Below are positions 27,915 to 36,083 of a stretch of 64,000 bases of DNA, piece after piece. Source of the DNA: Antrihabitans cavernicola. Lineage in GTDB: Bacteria; Actinomycetota; Actinomycetes; Mycobacteriales; Mycobacteriaceae. The translations under genes were made by a program, and so were the position numbers. How positions within the stretch are numbered: the stretch's first letter is position 1; every line of letters begins with the position of its first letter. Below the pieces are notes generated by a model. The model worked only from the letters and a program-made list of their open reading frames with translations, had not been told where the DNA came from and ran no database searches. Location of the stretch: NCBI RefSeq assembly GCF_008297975.1, contig NZ_VLNY01000008.1, positions 1 to 64,000 of the forward strand, written 5' to 3'.

Positions 27915-28382
27915 ATGGCCAACGCAGCAGTGAGCACAGTGGAAACCGGCAAACGCAAGGTGACTCGACGGGTGACGGTGAATGCGCCTGCAGCACAGGT
28001 CTTCGACCTGGTGGCGGACCCGCATCGGCACCCGGAGCTCGACGGCTCCGGCACCGTTCGCGACACACCGGTCACCGGCCCCGACCGGCTCAGCAACGGT
28101 GCCAAGTTCAGTGTCGGGATGAAGCAGTACGGCGTCCCGTACAAGATCACGTCGAAGGTGACGGCATTCCAGGACGACAAATTGGTCGAGTGGCAGCACC
28201 CGGCTGGGCACCGGTGGCGTTGGGAATTTGCCGAGGTCACTCCCGGAACCACGCAGGTCACCGAGACCTTCGACTACTCCACCACGCCGGCTGCCAAGGT
28301 GTTCGAGCTCTTGGGATTTCCAAAGGCCAACGGTGCAGGCATCACCAAGACACTCGAAGCCCTCTCTGCCCGCTTCGACTGA
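27915..28382 (+). CDS. SRPBCC-family protein (polyketide cyclase-like)
   Basis: 155 residues with the Bet v1-like pattern: RRVTVNAPAAQVFDLVADPHRHPELDGSG, VGMKQYGVPYKITSKVTAFQDDKLVEW, and a C-terminal helix FPKANGAGITKTLEALSARF. It is probably a small ligand-binding protein; no active site is visible. It lies 33 bp after the damaged sugar-porter gene and 16 bp before the Pol-domain gene, so it may share their transcript. Confidence 0.8.
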   Translation: MANAAVSTVETGKRKVTRRVTVNAPAAQVFDLVADPHRHPELDGSGTVRDTPVTGPDRLSNGAKFSVGMKQYGVPYKITSKVTAFQDDKLVEWQHPAGHRWRWEFAEVTPGTTQVTETFDYSTTPAAKVFELLGFPKANGAGITKTLEALSARFD

Positions 28383-28397
28383 AACTACGCTCGAACC

Positions 28398-29372
28398 GTG
28401 GCGACCAAGAGTGACGAGACACGGCAGGGCGTTCCGCTGACCAATCTCGACCAACCGCTCTTCGACGACGCGGACGCCACCAAGCGCGATCTCGTCGACT
28501 ACCTCGAGGCGGTGGCGGACCGCATGGTTCCGCAGCTGCAGGATCGGCCGTTGTCGGTGATGCGTGTGCGGCCGGGGCAGCCGCCCTTCATGCAGAAGAA
28601 CGTTCCCAAGTACACGCCCGAGTGGGTGCCGACCACCAAGGTGTGGGCCGACGCGTCGAAGCGGGAGATCACCTACGCGCTCTGCAACGACGCGAAAACC
28701 CTGCTGTGGTTCGGCAACCAGCGTGCGGTCGAGTATCACGTGACGCTGATGCGCGCGGACCGCTGGGATCGCGTCACACATCTGGTGCTCGATCTCGATC
28801 CGCCGTCGGGCACAGGCGAATTCGGGCTTGCCGTGCAGGCCGCGCACCTGGTCCGGCAAGCGCTCTCCGATACGGGTCTGACGGGCGCGGTGAAGACCAG
28901 CGGAGCCAAAGGTGTGCACGTGTACGTGCCGATCGACGACGCCGTGACGATCGAGGATGCGGCAGCGGCGACCCGGGCGATCGCCGCACGCGCCGAGAAG
29001 ATCGATCCCCGGCTTGCCACAACCGCTTTCGTGGTCGACGAGCGCGCTGGCAAGGTGTTCATCGACTCCACGCGAGCAGGCGGTGCGACGGTGGCGTCGG
29101 TCTACAGCCCCAGGCTGCGCCCAGGGGTCCCGGTGTCCTATCCGATCGGCTGGGCCGATCTGGATCGGGTTGTGCCGTCCGACTTCACCATCCGCTCTGC
29201 CGTCGCGGCGCTCGACGGCAAGGACCATTGGGTCGATCAGTTGCCCGCGCCGCAGCGACTGCCCGACGACCTGCTCGCCGAAGGTCGGGAAATTCCCGTC
29301 GCGCGAGTGCAGGCGATGCACGAGGGAAAGCGGCGCAAGGCGGCAGCGAAGCGCGCCGCGGCGACCGACTAG
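28398..29372 (+). CDS. Stand-alone LigD-type polymerase (PrimPol-C-like)
   Basis: 324 residues from GTG 28398, without ligase or nuclease domains. It matches the polymerase domain of LigD (archaeo-eukaryotic primase superfamily): FMQKNVPKYTPEWV, TLLWFGNQRAVEYHV, catalytic Asp pair in LVLDLDPPSG, KTSGAKGVHVYVPI, and STRAGGATVASVYSPR. Mycobacteria carry similar stand-alone PolD1/PolD2 proteins that add ribo- or deoxynucleotides in gap repair. The Lys/Arg-rich tail may help DNA binding. Confidence 0.85.
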   Translation: MATKSDETRQGVPLTNLDQPLFDDADATKRDLVDYLEAVADRMVPQLQDRPLSVMRVRPGQPPFMQKNVPKYTPEWVPTTKVWADASKREITYALCNDAKTLLWFGNQRAVEYHVTLMRADRWDRVTHLVLDLDPPSGTGEFGLAVQAAHLVRQALSDTGLTGAVKTSGAKGVHVYVPIDDAVTIEDAAAATRAIAARAEKIDPRLATTAFVVDERAGKVFIDSTRAGGATVASVYSPRLRPGVPVSYPIGWADLDRVVPSDFTIRSAVAALDGKDHWVDQLPAPQRLPDDLLAEGREIPVARVQAMHEGKRRKAAAKRAAATD

Positions 29373-29400
29373 GGCGCGCTGGTCGGCCGTTCGATTCAGG

Positions 29401-29420
29401 GCCAGTACCCATCGACTGGC
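29401..29420 (+). terminator. Predicted hairpin terminator after the Pol-domain gene
   Basis: GCCAGT (29401-29406) and ACTGGC (29415-29420) form a 6-bp stem with an 8-base loop, followed by TCTTT, 28 bp after the stop codon. Modest stability. Confidence 0.4.
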
Positions 29421-29457
29421 TCTTTCCGCCGGTCCATATTCGGCGCAATATAGATGT

Positions 29458-29634
29458 ATGGATACATTCCGCCATCGGACGCTGACGACAGCGACAGCTG
29501 CTCTTCCGCTCGTGATTGCGGTGTCCTTGGACTGGAACGTTGTGCTGTGCGTTGTGATGGTCATCGCAACACTGTGGGCGGGTCTTCCGCTGTTAGGCCT
29601 GAACAACCGCATCGGACCGCGCGATCTCATCTGA
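29458..29634 (+). CDS. Small membrane protein
   Basis: 58 residues, MDTFRHRTLTTATAALP, with a hydrophobic stretch (PLVIAVSLDWNVVLCVVMVIATLWAGLPLLGL) long enough for one or two membrane segments, and a short charged tail NRIGPRDLI. The coding call rests on length, composition and an AT-rich upstream region; there is no clear ribosome site. Function unknown. Confidence 0.45.
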   Translation: MDTFRHRTLTTATAALPLVIAVSLDWNVVLCVVMVIATLWAGLPLLGLNNRIGPRDLI

Positions 29635-29699
29635 GTAAAGGTGCTCCGAAACCCGTCGACTGGCATTCGCAACGCCAGTCCACGGGGATAATCGACAGC

Positions 29700-31205
29700 A
29701 TGCCGCCGCCCGCTGATTGGAAGAAGAGAGCCTTCTTCATGCGGGCTCGCTATTCGGCTGCGCTGATTACCGCGTACGGAATCGGTGCCGCGGAGCTGGT
29801 CGTGATCGTGGTCCTGCTCGGCCGAAGCGATGCACCCGACGCGCACAGTCTCGTCACGGTCCGCAACGCGCTGGCGATGATTCTCATGTTGCTCGCCGGG
29901 CTGGCTATCGCAGCGGTGTTCACCACCAAGTTCGTGATGCCGTCGCTGCGATGGTTCTGCAGAGGTGAAGAGCCGACGCCTGCCCAGCGTCACAACGCGT
30001 TGGAGATCACCTCGCGGCAGACAAAAGTGCACGTCTCGATGTGGGTGTGCGCAGGCACCGTGTTCTTCTTCGCGAACGTTCACTCGGGCGGGCGCAACCT
30101 GGCGCTGATCGTGCTTGCCGTCATTTTCGGCGGCGCAGCGATGCTGTGCATGGGCACGCTCATCACCGACGCGATTCTGCGACCGATGATCATCGCGTCG
30201 ATGACGGCGAATCCACCGAGCCGTCGATCGCCGGGAGTGATGGAACGTCTGGTCGTCACCTGGGCGCTGTGTACCGCGATCCCGGTATCAGCGGTCATCG
30301 CGATCATGGTGGATCGCTATCTGCTGTGGGTGATTCACTCGGACACCCCGATCGGTGGCCCGATCCTGATCCTCGGCGTCACCGCCATCATCGCCGGTGT
30401 CTCCGGCACGGTGCTGGTCAGTCGGACAGTCAGCGTTCCGGTGCGCGAGGTGGGCTTGGCGATGGCCGAGGTGGAGCGCGGCCATACCGATGTCAGTGTG
30501 AGCGTGCACGATTCGTCCGAGATCGGCCGGTTGCAGATGGGCTTCAATCGAATGGCCGCCGAGGTTGCCGAACGGGAACGGCTGCGCGACCTGTTCGGCA
30601 GGCATGTGGGACACGACGTCGCGAGCCGGGCGATCGAGCAGGAAGAAATGCTCGGTGGCGACGTTCGAACAGTTGCCGTCCTGTTCATCGACCTGGCGGG
30701 TTCGACGGCCTTCGCGGCGACCCGTCCACCCGACGAGGTCGCAGCGCTGCTCAACGACTTTTTCCGCATCGTCGTCACCGCCGTCGACGAACACCACGGG
30801 CTGATCAACAAGTTCGGTGGCGATGCCGCCCTCGCGATCTTCGGGGCGCCGCTCGCGATCGACGACCCCGCGGGCGCGGCCCTTGCCACCGCCCGAGAAT
30901 TGCGTTCGGCATTGCGGGAGCTGCGTTCGGTCGACTTCGGTATCGGCGTGTCCTACGGCTCTGTCTTCGCAGGCAACATCGGTGCCGAGGAAAGATACGA
31001 GTACACGGTGATCGGCGATCCGGTCAACGAGGCCGCCCGGCTCACGGAGCGAGCCAAGGATCGGCCCGCACGTATTCTGGCGGCCGAGCAGGTACTCGTG
31101 AACGCGTCGGACAGCGAGGCGAAACAGTGGCGTTCACGAGGGCGAACGGTGCTGCGCGGACGTACCCGTCGCACGATTTATGCGGAGCCGATCAAGACGC
31201 CTTGA
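29700..31205 (+). CDS. Membrane-bound class III adenylate cyclase with HAMP domain
   Basis: 501 residues: six predicted membrane helices in the first ~250 residues, a HAMP domain (VSVPVREVGLAMAEVERGHTDVSV to ERLRDLFGRHVG), and a class III cyclase domain. Metal ligands are the Asp of LFIDLAGSTAF and the Asp of NKFGGDAALAIFG; the substrate region YTVIGDPVNEAARL is intact. The layout matches the mycobacterial Rv1318c-Rv1320c/Rv3645 group, which makes cAMP. It ends overlapping the AHSA1 gene by 14 bp, convergent. Its product could act on the CRP-like sites seen at 6.8 and 35.0 kb. Confidence 0.9.
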   Translation: MPPPADWKKRAFFMRARYSAALITAYGIGAAELVVIVVLLGRSDAPDAHSLVTVRNALAMILMLLAGLAIAAVFTTKFVMPSLRWFCRGEEPTPAQRHNALEITSRQTKVHVSMWVCAGTVFFFANVHSGGRNLALIVLAVIFGGAAMLCMGTLITDAILRPMIIASMTANPPSRRSPGVMERLVVTWALCTAIPVSAVIAIMVDRYLLWVIHSDTPIGGPILILGVTAIIAGVSGTVLVSRTVSVPVREVGLAMAEVERGHTDVSVSVHDSSEIGRLQMGFNRMAAEVAERERLRDLFGRHVGHDVASRAIEQEEMLGGDVRTVAVLFIDLAGSTAFAATRPPDEVAALLNDFFRIVVTAVDEHHGLINKFGGDAALAIFGAPLAIDDPAGAALATARELRSALRELRSVDFGIGVSYGSVFAGNIGAEERYEYTVIGDPVNEAARLTERAKDRPARILAAEQVLVNASDSEAKQWRSRGRTVLRGRTRRTIYAEPIKTP

Positions 31206-31644
31206 TGACGTAGGCTCCGAGCGCGTCGAGCCACTCGCCGGTGCCCTGCTCGCGCCATTCCGGCTTTTCGTGATCATCGAGAAAGCTGCCGTGCTCTGTC
31301 AGCACCAAGGTGGTTCCGGTTCCCGCAGAGCTCAATTCGACGGTGGTCAGAGACACGGTGGACAGGACGTCGTCGGCGGACAGTGTCGCCGAGTACACAA
31401 TGCGCTCGTTCTCGACGATGTCGTGGATGGTGGCCTCGAAGCTCACCAGTTGGCCGCTGTCGATGTGACCTCGATTGATCTCGCTACCGCCGACGCTAAA
31501 GTCGAGGCGGTATTCGAAGCCCGGCCCCGCGAACCACTGCGATTTCGCCGCCGCGTCGGACCACGCAGCGAAGACGCGATCGGGCGGGGCGTCGTATGTC
31601 CGCTCGAGAGTGAAGCTGGAATGGGTGACATTGCGGGCGTTCAT
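31192..31644 (-). CDS. AHSA1/SRPBCC-family protein
   Basis: 150 residues from ATG 31644 behind GGAAGG. The pattern FTLERTYDAPPDRVFAAWSDAAAKSQWFAG, FSVGGSEINRGHI, and HGSFLDDHEKPEWREQGTGEWLDALGAYV is the activator-of-Hsp90-ATPase-like family (SRPBCC). Such genes usually adjoin an ArsR-type repressor; none is adjacent here, yet a strong palindromic operator sits at the promoter. Function in the cell unknown. Confidence 0.85.
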   Translation of the reverse strand: MNARNVTHSSFTLERTYDAPPDRVFAAWSDAAAKSQWFAGPGFEYRLDFSVGGSEINRGHIDSGQLVSFEATIHDIVENERIVYSATLSADDVLSTVSLTTVELSSAGTGTTLVLTEHGSFLDDHEKPEWREQGTGEWLDALGAYVIKAS

Positions 31645-31664
31645 GCTGCTGTCCTTCCAATTGC

Positions 31665-31680
31665 TTAAGTAGTTACTTAA
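31665..31680. promoter_or_regulatory. Palindromic operator before the AHSA1 gene
   Basis: TTAAGTA and TACTTAA around a 2-bp spacer form a perfect inverted repeat directly downstream of the -10 box on the minus strand. A third half-site (TTTAAGTAA, 31715-31723) lies upstream of the -35 box. This is a typical ArsR-type arrangement with two occupied sites. Confidence 0.6.
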
Positions 31681-31707
31681 CTGTAGACGGTCGAGAAAAA
31701 TAGTCAA
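31680..31707 (-). promoter_or_regulatory. Promoter of the AHSA1 gene
   Basis: On the minus strand, TTGACT (31707-31702) and TACAGT (31685-31680) lie 16 bp apart, a good sigma-A promoter. The operator begins where the -10 box ends, so a bound repressor would block initiation. Confidence 0.6.
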
Positions 31708-31771
31708 GCGATCGTTTAAGTAACGTGCGAAAGGGCTCGGTGTCGCCGTCGAACGCATAGTGTCTGACAAC

Positions 31772-33880
31772 ATGAGCAGCGGGATCCACACGGTGGATAC
31801 CGAGCGTTTCGTCGGTGAATGGGCCACGGCGATCGAGGGCCACCAGGTACCGATACACGGTTCCGAACTCGCGCGATACCTCGATGCCGCGACCACCCGG
31901 CTTGCCTCCGAACTGCATGCCGAGGAACCCGATTCCGCCGTGGCGCAAGGCATCGGCGCCGAATTGGTGGCCGATGGGTTCACCTCCCCACGCGTCCTCG
32001 GCACCAGCGTGGAGTTGTTCACCTCACGCTTCGACGAACTGAGCGGCTGTCGTGCGCTCGAGTGTCGGCCGATCGAGGAACGGCGCGCGCATCTTGCTCG
32101 ACTGGTCGGCGCATTGACCGTGGGGTACTGCGCTGCGTTGCGCGATCTGCTGGTCGAGGTCGAGCGCGGAGTGCACCAGGCCCTCGACGCCAGCGAGGTT
32201 CGGGCGCAGAAGATATTCGACGAATCCCCCACCGGCATCTCGATCACCACCATCGGCGGGCAGATCGTCGATACCAACGTCGCGTTGCAGAAGATGTTCC
32301 AGGGGGTGACCGCGAAGCCGGACGTGCGAGATTTCAGTACGCCCGACGATCCCCCCGGTGTCTGGACGCGGCACGACGAAGTGATCTCGGGTCGACGCAG
32401 CCATGCGCGCGGCGAATGGCGCGTCACTCGTGACGACGGCACCGAACTGTGGACCGATGTCACCGTCTCGCTCATCCGCAACGGCGACGTCGACCCGTTG
32501 GTGCTGTACCTGGTCAACGACATCACCGACCAGCATCGCTGGCAGCAGGCTCTGCTGCTGCAAGCGAACTTCGATCAGTTGACGGAGTTGCCCAACAGGG
32601 CCCAGTTTCTGCGCAAGCTCACTGGATTTCTCGCCCACGCAGGTCGCGCCGACCGTGTGGGGTTGTGCTATTTCGACTTGGACGGCTTCAAAGAGATCAA
32701 CGACTCGTTCGGGCATCCGGTGGGCGATCGGGTGCTCGTGGAAATTGCCGATCGCGTTCGGGCGGCCATGAAATCGGAGGGGCACTGCGCGGCTCGACTG
32801 GGTGGGGACGAGTTCGCGATCCTGGTCGAGAATCCTGCAGATGCGCACGTGGTGTCCGCAATCGCCGAGCGCATCCTGAAGGCGGTCTCTGCTCCGTTCA
32901 GGATCGGTGAGCATCGATTGAGATTGTCGAGCAGTATCGGGGTGGTCGAGCGATCGGCGCTGGGAACGACGGCAGACGAACTGCTCACCGACGCGGACAC
33001 CACCCTCTATTGGGCCAAGGAGCAGGGCAAGGGGTGCTGGGTCCTGTTCGACGCCTCGATGCGCGCCGAGCGCACCCGCAACGCGACGCTTGCGCGCGAT
33101 CTCCGGGTTGCCATCGTCGACAAGGGTGCACTGGTCCTGCACTACCAGCCCGAATTCGATCTGCGAACGGGTCGAATACTTGGCGTCGAAGCGTTGATCC
33201 GCTGGGCGCATCCACAGCTGGGTCTGCTGCAGCCTGGAGAATTCCTGACAGCAAGTGATACCGCGAATCTCGCTCCTGCGCTGGATCGTTGGGTGCTCGC
33301 AACCGCGTTTCGGCAGATCGCAGCCTGGCAGGCGGACTTCGATGCGCCCGATCTGGTTGTCCGCGTGAATGTTTCGGCCGCCCATCTGATCACCGTTGAT
33401 TTCGTCGACACGGTGATCGCTGCGATCGCCGAGGCAGGCGCGCGCCCCGATTCGGTGTGTCTGGAAGTTCCGGAGCACTCGATTCTCGGCGACGACGCGC
33501 GTAGTACCGCGAATCTGTACGCATTGCGGGACAACGGTATTCAGGTTGCAATCGACGATTTCGGAACGGGTTACAGCTCGCTGGCCCGACTCAAAGCCCT
33601 TCCGGTCAACGCGCTGAAGATCGACCGCGGCTTCGTTCACGATCTCGGAGCGAGCCAGAACGACCTCGCGATCGTGACGTCCATCATCGGACTCGCGAAC
33701 TCGTTCGATCTGGAGGTGATTGCGGAAGGTGTCGAAACAGCAGTCGCTGCGGCCACACTCACCGATCTGGGATGCCACCGCGCGCAAGGCTTTCTGTTCA
33801 GTAAGCCCATTCCCGCCGACCAGATGGGCGAGCTGTTGCGCGCCGAGCGTGCGAAAGACAAGTGTGGCGGTGCGGATTAG
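31772..33880 (+). CDS. PAS-GGDEF-EAL protein for cyclic di-GMP turnover
   Basis: 702 residues from ATG 31772 (GTG 31760 also possible). An N-terminal helical region like that of the PAS-GGDEF protein at 1.9 kb is followed by a PAS domain (EVRAQKIFDESPTGISI), a GGDEF domain with intact RLGGDEF, and an EAL domain with a full set of catalytic residues: VEALIRW, VRVNVSA, LEVPEHS, IDDFGTGYSS, LKIDR, EVIAEGVET and QGFLFSKP. It may both make and degrade c-di-GMP; which prevails cannot be read. The I-site RxxD is not conserved. No membrane helix. Confidence 0.9.
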   Translation: MSSGIHTVDTERFVGEWATAIEGHQVPIHGSELARYLDAATTRLASELHAEEPDSAVAQGIGAELVADGFTSPRVLGTSVELFTSRFDELSGCRALECRPIEERRAHLARLVGALTVGYCAALRDLLVEVERGVHQALDASEVRAQKIFDESPTGISITTIGGQIVDTNVALQKMFQGVTAKPDVRDFSTPDDPPGVWTRHDEVISGRRSHARGEWRVTRDDGTELWTDVTVSLIRNGDVDPLVLYLVNDITDQHRWQQALLLQANFDQLTELPNRAQFLRKLTGFLAHAGRADRVGLCYFDLDGFKEINDSFGHPVGDRVLVEIADRVRAAMKSEGHCAARLGGDEFAILVENPADAHVVSAIAERILKAVSAPFRIGEHRLRLSSSIGVVERSALGTTADELLTDADTTLYWAKEQGKGCWVLFDASMRAERTRNATLARDLRVAIVDKGALVLHYQPEFDLRTGRILGVEALIRWAHPQLGLLQPGEFLTASDTANLAPALDRWVLATAFRQIAAWQADFDAPDLVVRVNVSAAHLITVDFVDTVIAAIAEAGARPDSVCLEVPEHSILGDDARSTANLYALRDNGIQVAIDDFGTGYSSLARLKALPVNALKIDRGFVHDLGASQNDLAIVTSIIGLANSFDLEVIAEGVETAVAAATLTDLGCHRAQGFLFSKPIPADQMGELLRAERAKDKCGGAD

Positions 33881-33882
33881 GG

Positions 33883-34176
33883 CTGCTGACGCTGTACCGG
33901 CGCGCCTGTAAGCACAGCGACGACACCATCGACGAACTCGCCTTCGACACTCCAGGCACCGTGCCGCACTGGCCCGCGGAGCGGAGGACGACCACGCTCG
34001 GCGTGCTCCTGATCCGAATGGTCGACGAGACAGCCCGTCACGCAGGACACGCTGACATCTGCCGTGAGCTGATCGACGGGGAGGGCCAGGCCGACAAAGA
34101 CGAGATGTGGGACGCCGAGCATTGGCGCGACTACGTCGACCGGATCCAGCCCGCTGCACAGGCGTTCCGGAACTGA
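33883..34176 (+). pseudogene. DinB/DUF664-family remnant (C-terminal half)
   Basis: The frame from about 33883 reads LLTLYRRACKHSDDTIDELAFDTPGTVPHWPAERR, then TLGVLLIRMVDETARHAGHADICRELIDG. This is the second half of a DUF664/DinB protein, with the conserved HAGHADI motif. The N-terminal ~80 residues with the first metal-ligand His are missing: the upstream sequence is the end of the GGDEF-EAL gene, and the two frames abut. A 5'-truncated relic, probably without its own start. Confidence 0.7.
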
Positions 34177-34185
34177 CCAACTCGT

Positions 34186-34241
34186 AAACTGAAATCATGA
34201 CTGCGCCATTCGAAAACTGAAATCATGACTGCGCCATTCGA
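34186..34241 (+). repeat. Perfect 28-bp tandem duplication over a start codon
   Basis: Copy 1 is 34186-34213 and copy 2 is 34214-34241; they are identical over all 28 bases. Each copy holds an ATG (34197 and 34225) and the codons for MTAPFE. Because 28 is not a multiple of 3, the first ATG is in another frame and gives the 7-codon peptide MTAPFEN before a stop; the second starts the KOW-like gene. Perfect identity suggests a recent event. Confidence 0.9.
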
Positions 34242-34401
34242 ACTCGGTGACGTCGTGGTCGTGACACGAGGTCCGTTCGTTTCGTTGTGTGGCGTCGTCT
34301 GGGAAGTCGATGTCGATCGGTCTCAGGTTCGACTCGACGTGCGCGTGGAGAATCATCAGCGCACCGTGTACGCGGAATTCGACGAAGTCGAGCTGTTGTA
34401 A
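34225..34401 (+). CDS. 58-residue KOW-motif-like small protein
   Basis: MTAPFELGDVVVVTRGPFVSL..., with a pattern close to the KOW motif of NusG C-terminal domains and ribosomal L24: GDVVVVTRGPF, GVVWEVDVDRSQVRLDVRV, VYAEFDEVELL. A lone KOW-like barrel of this size could bind RNA or a ribosomal protein, but this is inference. It begins in the second copy of a 28-bp tandem duplication and is preceded by a 7-codon upstream reading frame made by the first copy. No clear Shine-Dalgarno site. Confidence 0.65.
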   Translation: MTAPFELGDVVVVTRGPFVSLCGVVWEVDVDRSQVRLDVRVENHQRTVYAEFDEVELL

Positions 34402-34479
34402 CCGCGACAAACGCATTGTGTGCCTGCATCTCTCGAGCGATCGGCCCCGCGCAGATGTGTGAGCGGTAGCATCGGTTTC

Positions 34480-34899
34480 GTGACCGATGCGTCCACCAGC
34501 CCAGCCCGCTCGCCGTTGGCAGTGCTCGTCTACAGCGACGATGCGAGTACCCGCGAGAAGGTCCGTCTTGCCCTGGGAAAGCGGCCGAATCCGGATCTGC
34601 CCGGGATCGAATACGTCGAAGTTGCGACGCCCGCAGTGGTGATCGAGCGCATGGATGCGGGCGGGATCGACCTCGCGATCCTCGATGGCGAGGCTGTGCC
34701 GGCAGGCGGCATGGGGATCGCGAAACAGCTCAAGGACGAGATCGACAAGTGCCCGCCGATCCTGGTGCTCACCGGTCGACCGGACGACGCCTGGCTCGCC
34801 AACTGGTCGCGTGCCGAGGCGGCTGTGCCGCACCCGATAGACCCGATTCGACTCACCGACGCGGTTGTCAGGTTGCTCCGAACCCGCGTCGCTGTTTAG
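34480..34899 (+). CDS. Receiver-domain protein, Rv3143-like
   Basis: 139 residues from GTG 34480, a single CheY-like receiver without an output domain: acidic pair in LVYSDDASTREK, phospho-acceptor Asp in LAILDGEAV, and the LTG turn. The Lys that closes the active site in most receivers is replaced by His (VPHPIDPIRL). A lone receiver just upstream of nuoA also exists in mycobacteria (Rv3143), so this placement is conserved; a link to respiration is plausible but unproven. Confidence 0.8.
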   Translation: MTDASTSPARSPLAVLVYSDDASTREKVRLALGKRPNPDLPGIEYVEVATPAVVIERMDAGGIDLAILDGEAVPAGGMGIAKQLKDEIDKCPPILVLTGRPDDAWLANWSRAEAAVPHPIDPIRLTDAVVRLLRTRVAV

Positions 34900-34962
34900 A
34901 ACGCGCCACGAAACTTTGCAAGGCTCAAAACCCAGCGAAGTTGGGGCTCCGGCCCGGTAGGC

Positions 34963-34978
34963 TGTGTTGTAGCTCACA
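34963..34978. promoter_or_regulatory. CRP/GlxR-like site upstream of the nuo operon
   Basis: TGTGTTGTAGCTCACA differs from TGTGA-NN-TA-NN-TCACA at one defined position only. It lies 170 bp before nuoA in a 248-bp spacer (34900-35147) that must hold the nuo promoter; a weak hairpin (34988-35004, ACCGAAA/TTTCGGT) is the only other structure I see there. Confidence 0.6.
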
Positions 34979-35147
34979 AGGGTACGGACCGAAACTTTTT
35001 CGGTGCGAGGACGGGCCACAGCCTGGTTACGTCTGCACAGCGTTGTAAAAGCGCAGCGTCATAGATTCCGTTCCAATGCCCAGCGAGCTGCACAAGCACA
35101 GGTCCTGAAGATCAGGAGCGCGGCATGGGACAGCACGGACGCAGCCG

Positions 35148-35507
35148 ATGAACGCCTATGTGCCGATCCTTGTTCTCGGCGTGATCGGGTTCGCCTTCGC
35201 GTCGGTCTCGGTGGGCATCTCGATGCTCATCGGACCCAAGCGCTACAACCGAGCCAAACTCGACGCATACGAATGCGGAATCGAGCCGACCGCGGTGCCC
35301 ACAGGCGGCGGCCGCTATCCGGTGAAGTACTACCTCACCGCGATGCTCTTCATCATCTTCGACATCGAGATCGTCTTCCTGTATCCGTGGGCGGTCCACT
35401 TCGACTCGCTCGGATTGTTCGGCCTCGGTGCCATGGCCCTGTTCATCTTCAACGTCTCGGTCGCATATGCGTACGAGTGGCGCCGCGGAGGTCTCAGTTG
35501 GGACTGA
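35148..35507 (+). CDS. nuoA: NADH-quinone oxidoreductase subunit A
   Basis: 119 residues, three membrane helices. Signature YECGIEPT and the run GGGRYPVKYYLTAMLFIIFDIEIVFLYPW identify NuoA, part of the membrane arm next to the quinone site. It is first of 14 tightly packed nuo genes; nuoB starts 21 bp later. Confidence 0.97.
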   Translation: MNAYVPILVLGVIGFAFASVSVGISMLIGPKRYNRAKLDAYECGIEPTAVPTGGGRYPVKYYLTAMLFIIFDIEIVFLYPWAVHFDSLGLFGLGAMALFIFNVSVAYAYEWRRGGLSWD

Positions 35508-35528
35508 ACCGGAAAGCGAGGGAGTGAG

Positions 35529-36083
35529 ATGGGCCTCGAAGAAAAGCTACCCAGTGGCTTTCTGTTGAGCACGGTCGAGGAAGTCGCCGGTTTCGCGCGC
35601 AAGGGTTCGCTGATGCCCGCGACGTTCGGACTTGCCTGCTGCGCAATCGAAATGATGGCGACGGCAGGCGGGCGCTTCGACATCGCGCGCTTCGGCATGG
35701 AGACGTTCCGGGCATCGCCACGTCAGGCGGATCTGATGATCGTGGCAGGGCGGGTGAGTCAGAAGATGGCGCCGGTTCTGCGTCAGGTCTACGACCAGAT
35801 GGCCGAGCCCAAGTGGGTGCTCGCGATGGGTGTCTGCGCGTCGTCAGGCGGCATGTTCAACAACTACGCGATCGTGCAGGGCGTCGACCACGTTGTCCCG
35901 GTGGACATCTATCTGCCCGGGTGTCCGCCGCGGCCGGAGATGCTGCTGAACGCAATCATCAAGCTGCACGAAAAGATTCAGCAGACCCCGCTGGGTGTCA
36001 ATCGTGTCGAGGCGGTCAAGGCGGCAGAGGCCGCGGCGCTGGCATCCACTCCCACCTTCGAGCTGAAGGGTCTGCTGCGGTGA
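35529..36083 (+). CDS. nuoB: NADH-quinone oxidoreductase subunit B
   Basis: 184 residues. It carries cluster N2, the last 4Fe-4S centre before quinone: [11 protein letters not shown] (tandem Cys), [17 protein letters not shown] and the [14 protein letters not shown] motif. The C-terminus, with [13 protein letters not shown], is longer than in enteric NuoB, as usual in actinobacteria. The stop overlaps the GTG start of nuoC by 4 bp. Confidence 0.97.
   Translation: MGLEEKLPSGFLLSTVEEVAGFARKGSLMPATFGLACCAIEMMATAGGRFDIARFGMETFRASPRQADLMIVAGRVSQKMAPVLRQVYDQMAEPKWVLAMGVCASSGGMFNNYAIVQGVDHVVPVDIYLPGCPPRPEMLLNAIIKLHEKIQQTPLGVNRVEAVKAAEAAALASTPTFELKGLLR

Noticed and set aside
27885-30083. Long minus-strand open frame of about 730 codons
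   Set aside because: It covers four genes on the plus strand that have clear families; composition is His/Arg-rich as in antisense frames of GC-rich genes.
31645-32526. N-terminal extension of the AHSA1 frame
   Set aside because: The frame runs antisense to the GGDEF-EAL gene; a good promoter, operator and ribosome site lie just before ATG 31644.
34988-35004. Small hairpin ACCGAAA/TTTCGGT before nuoA
   Set aside because: A 7-bp stem with a 3-base loop, 145 bp from nuoA; too weak and misplaced for a terminator or riboswitch claim.
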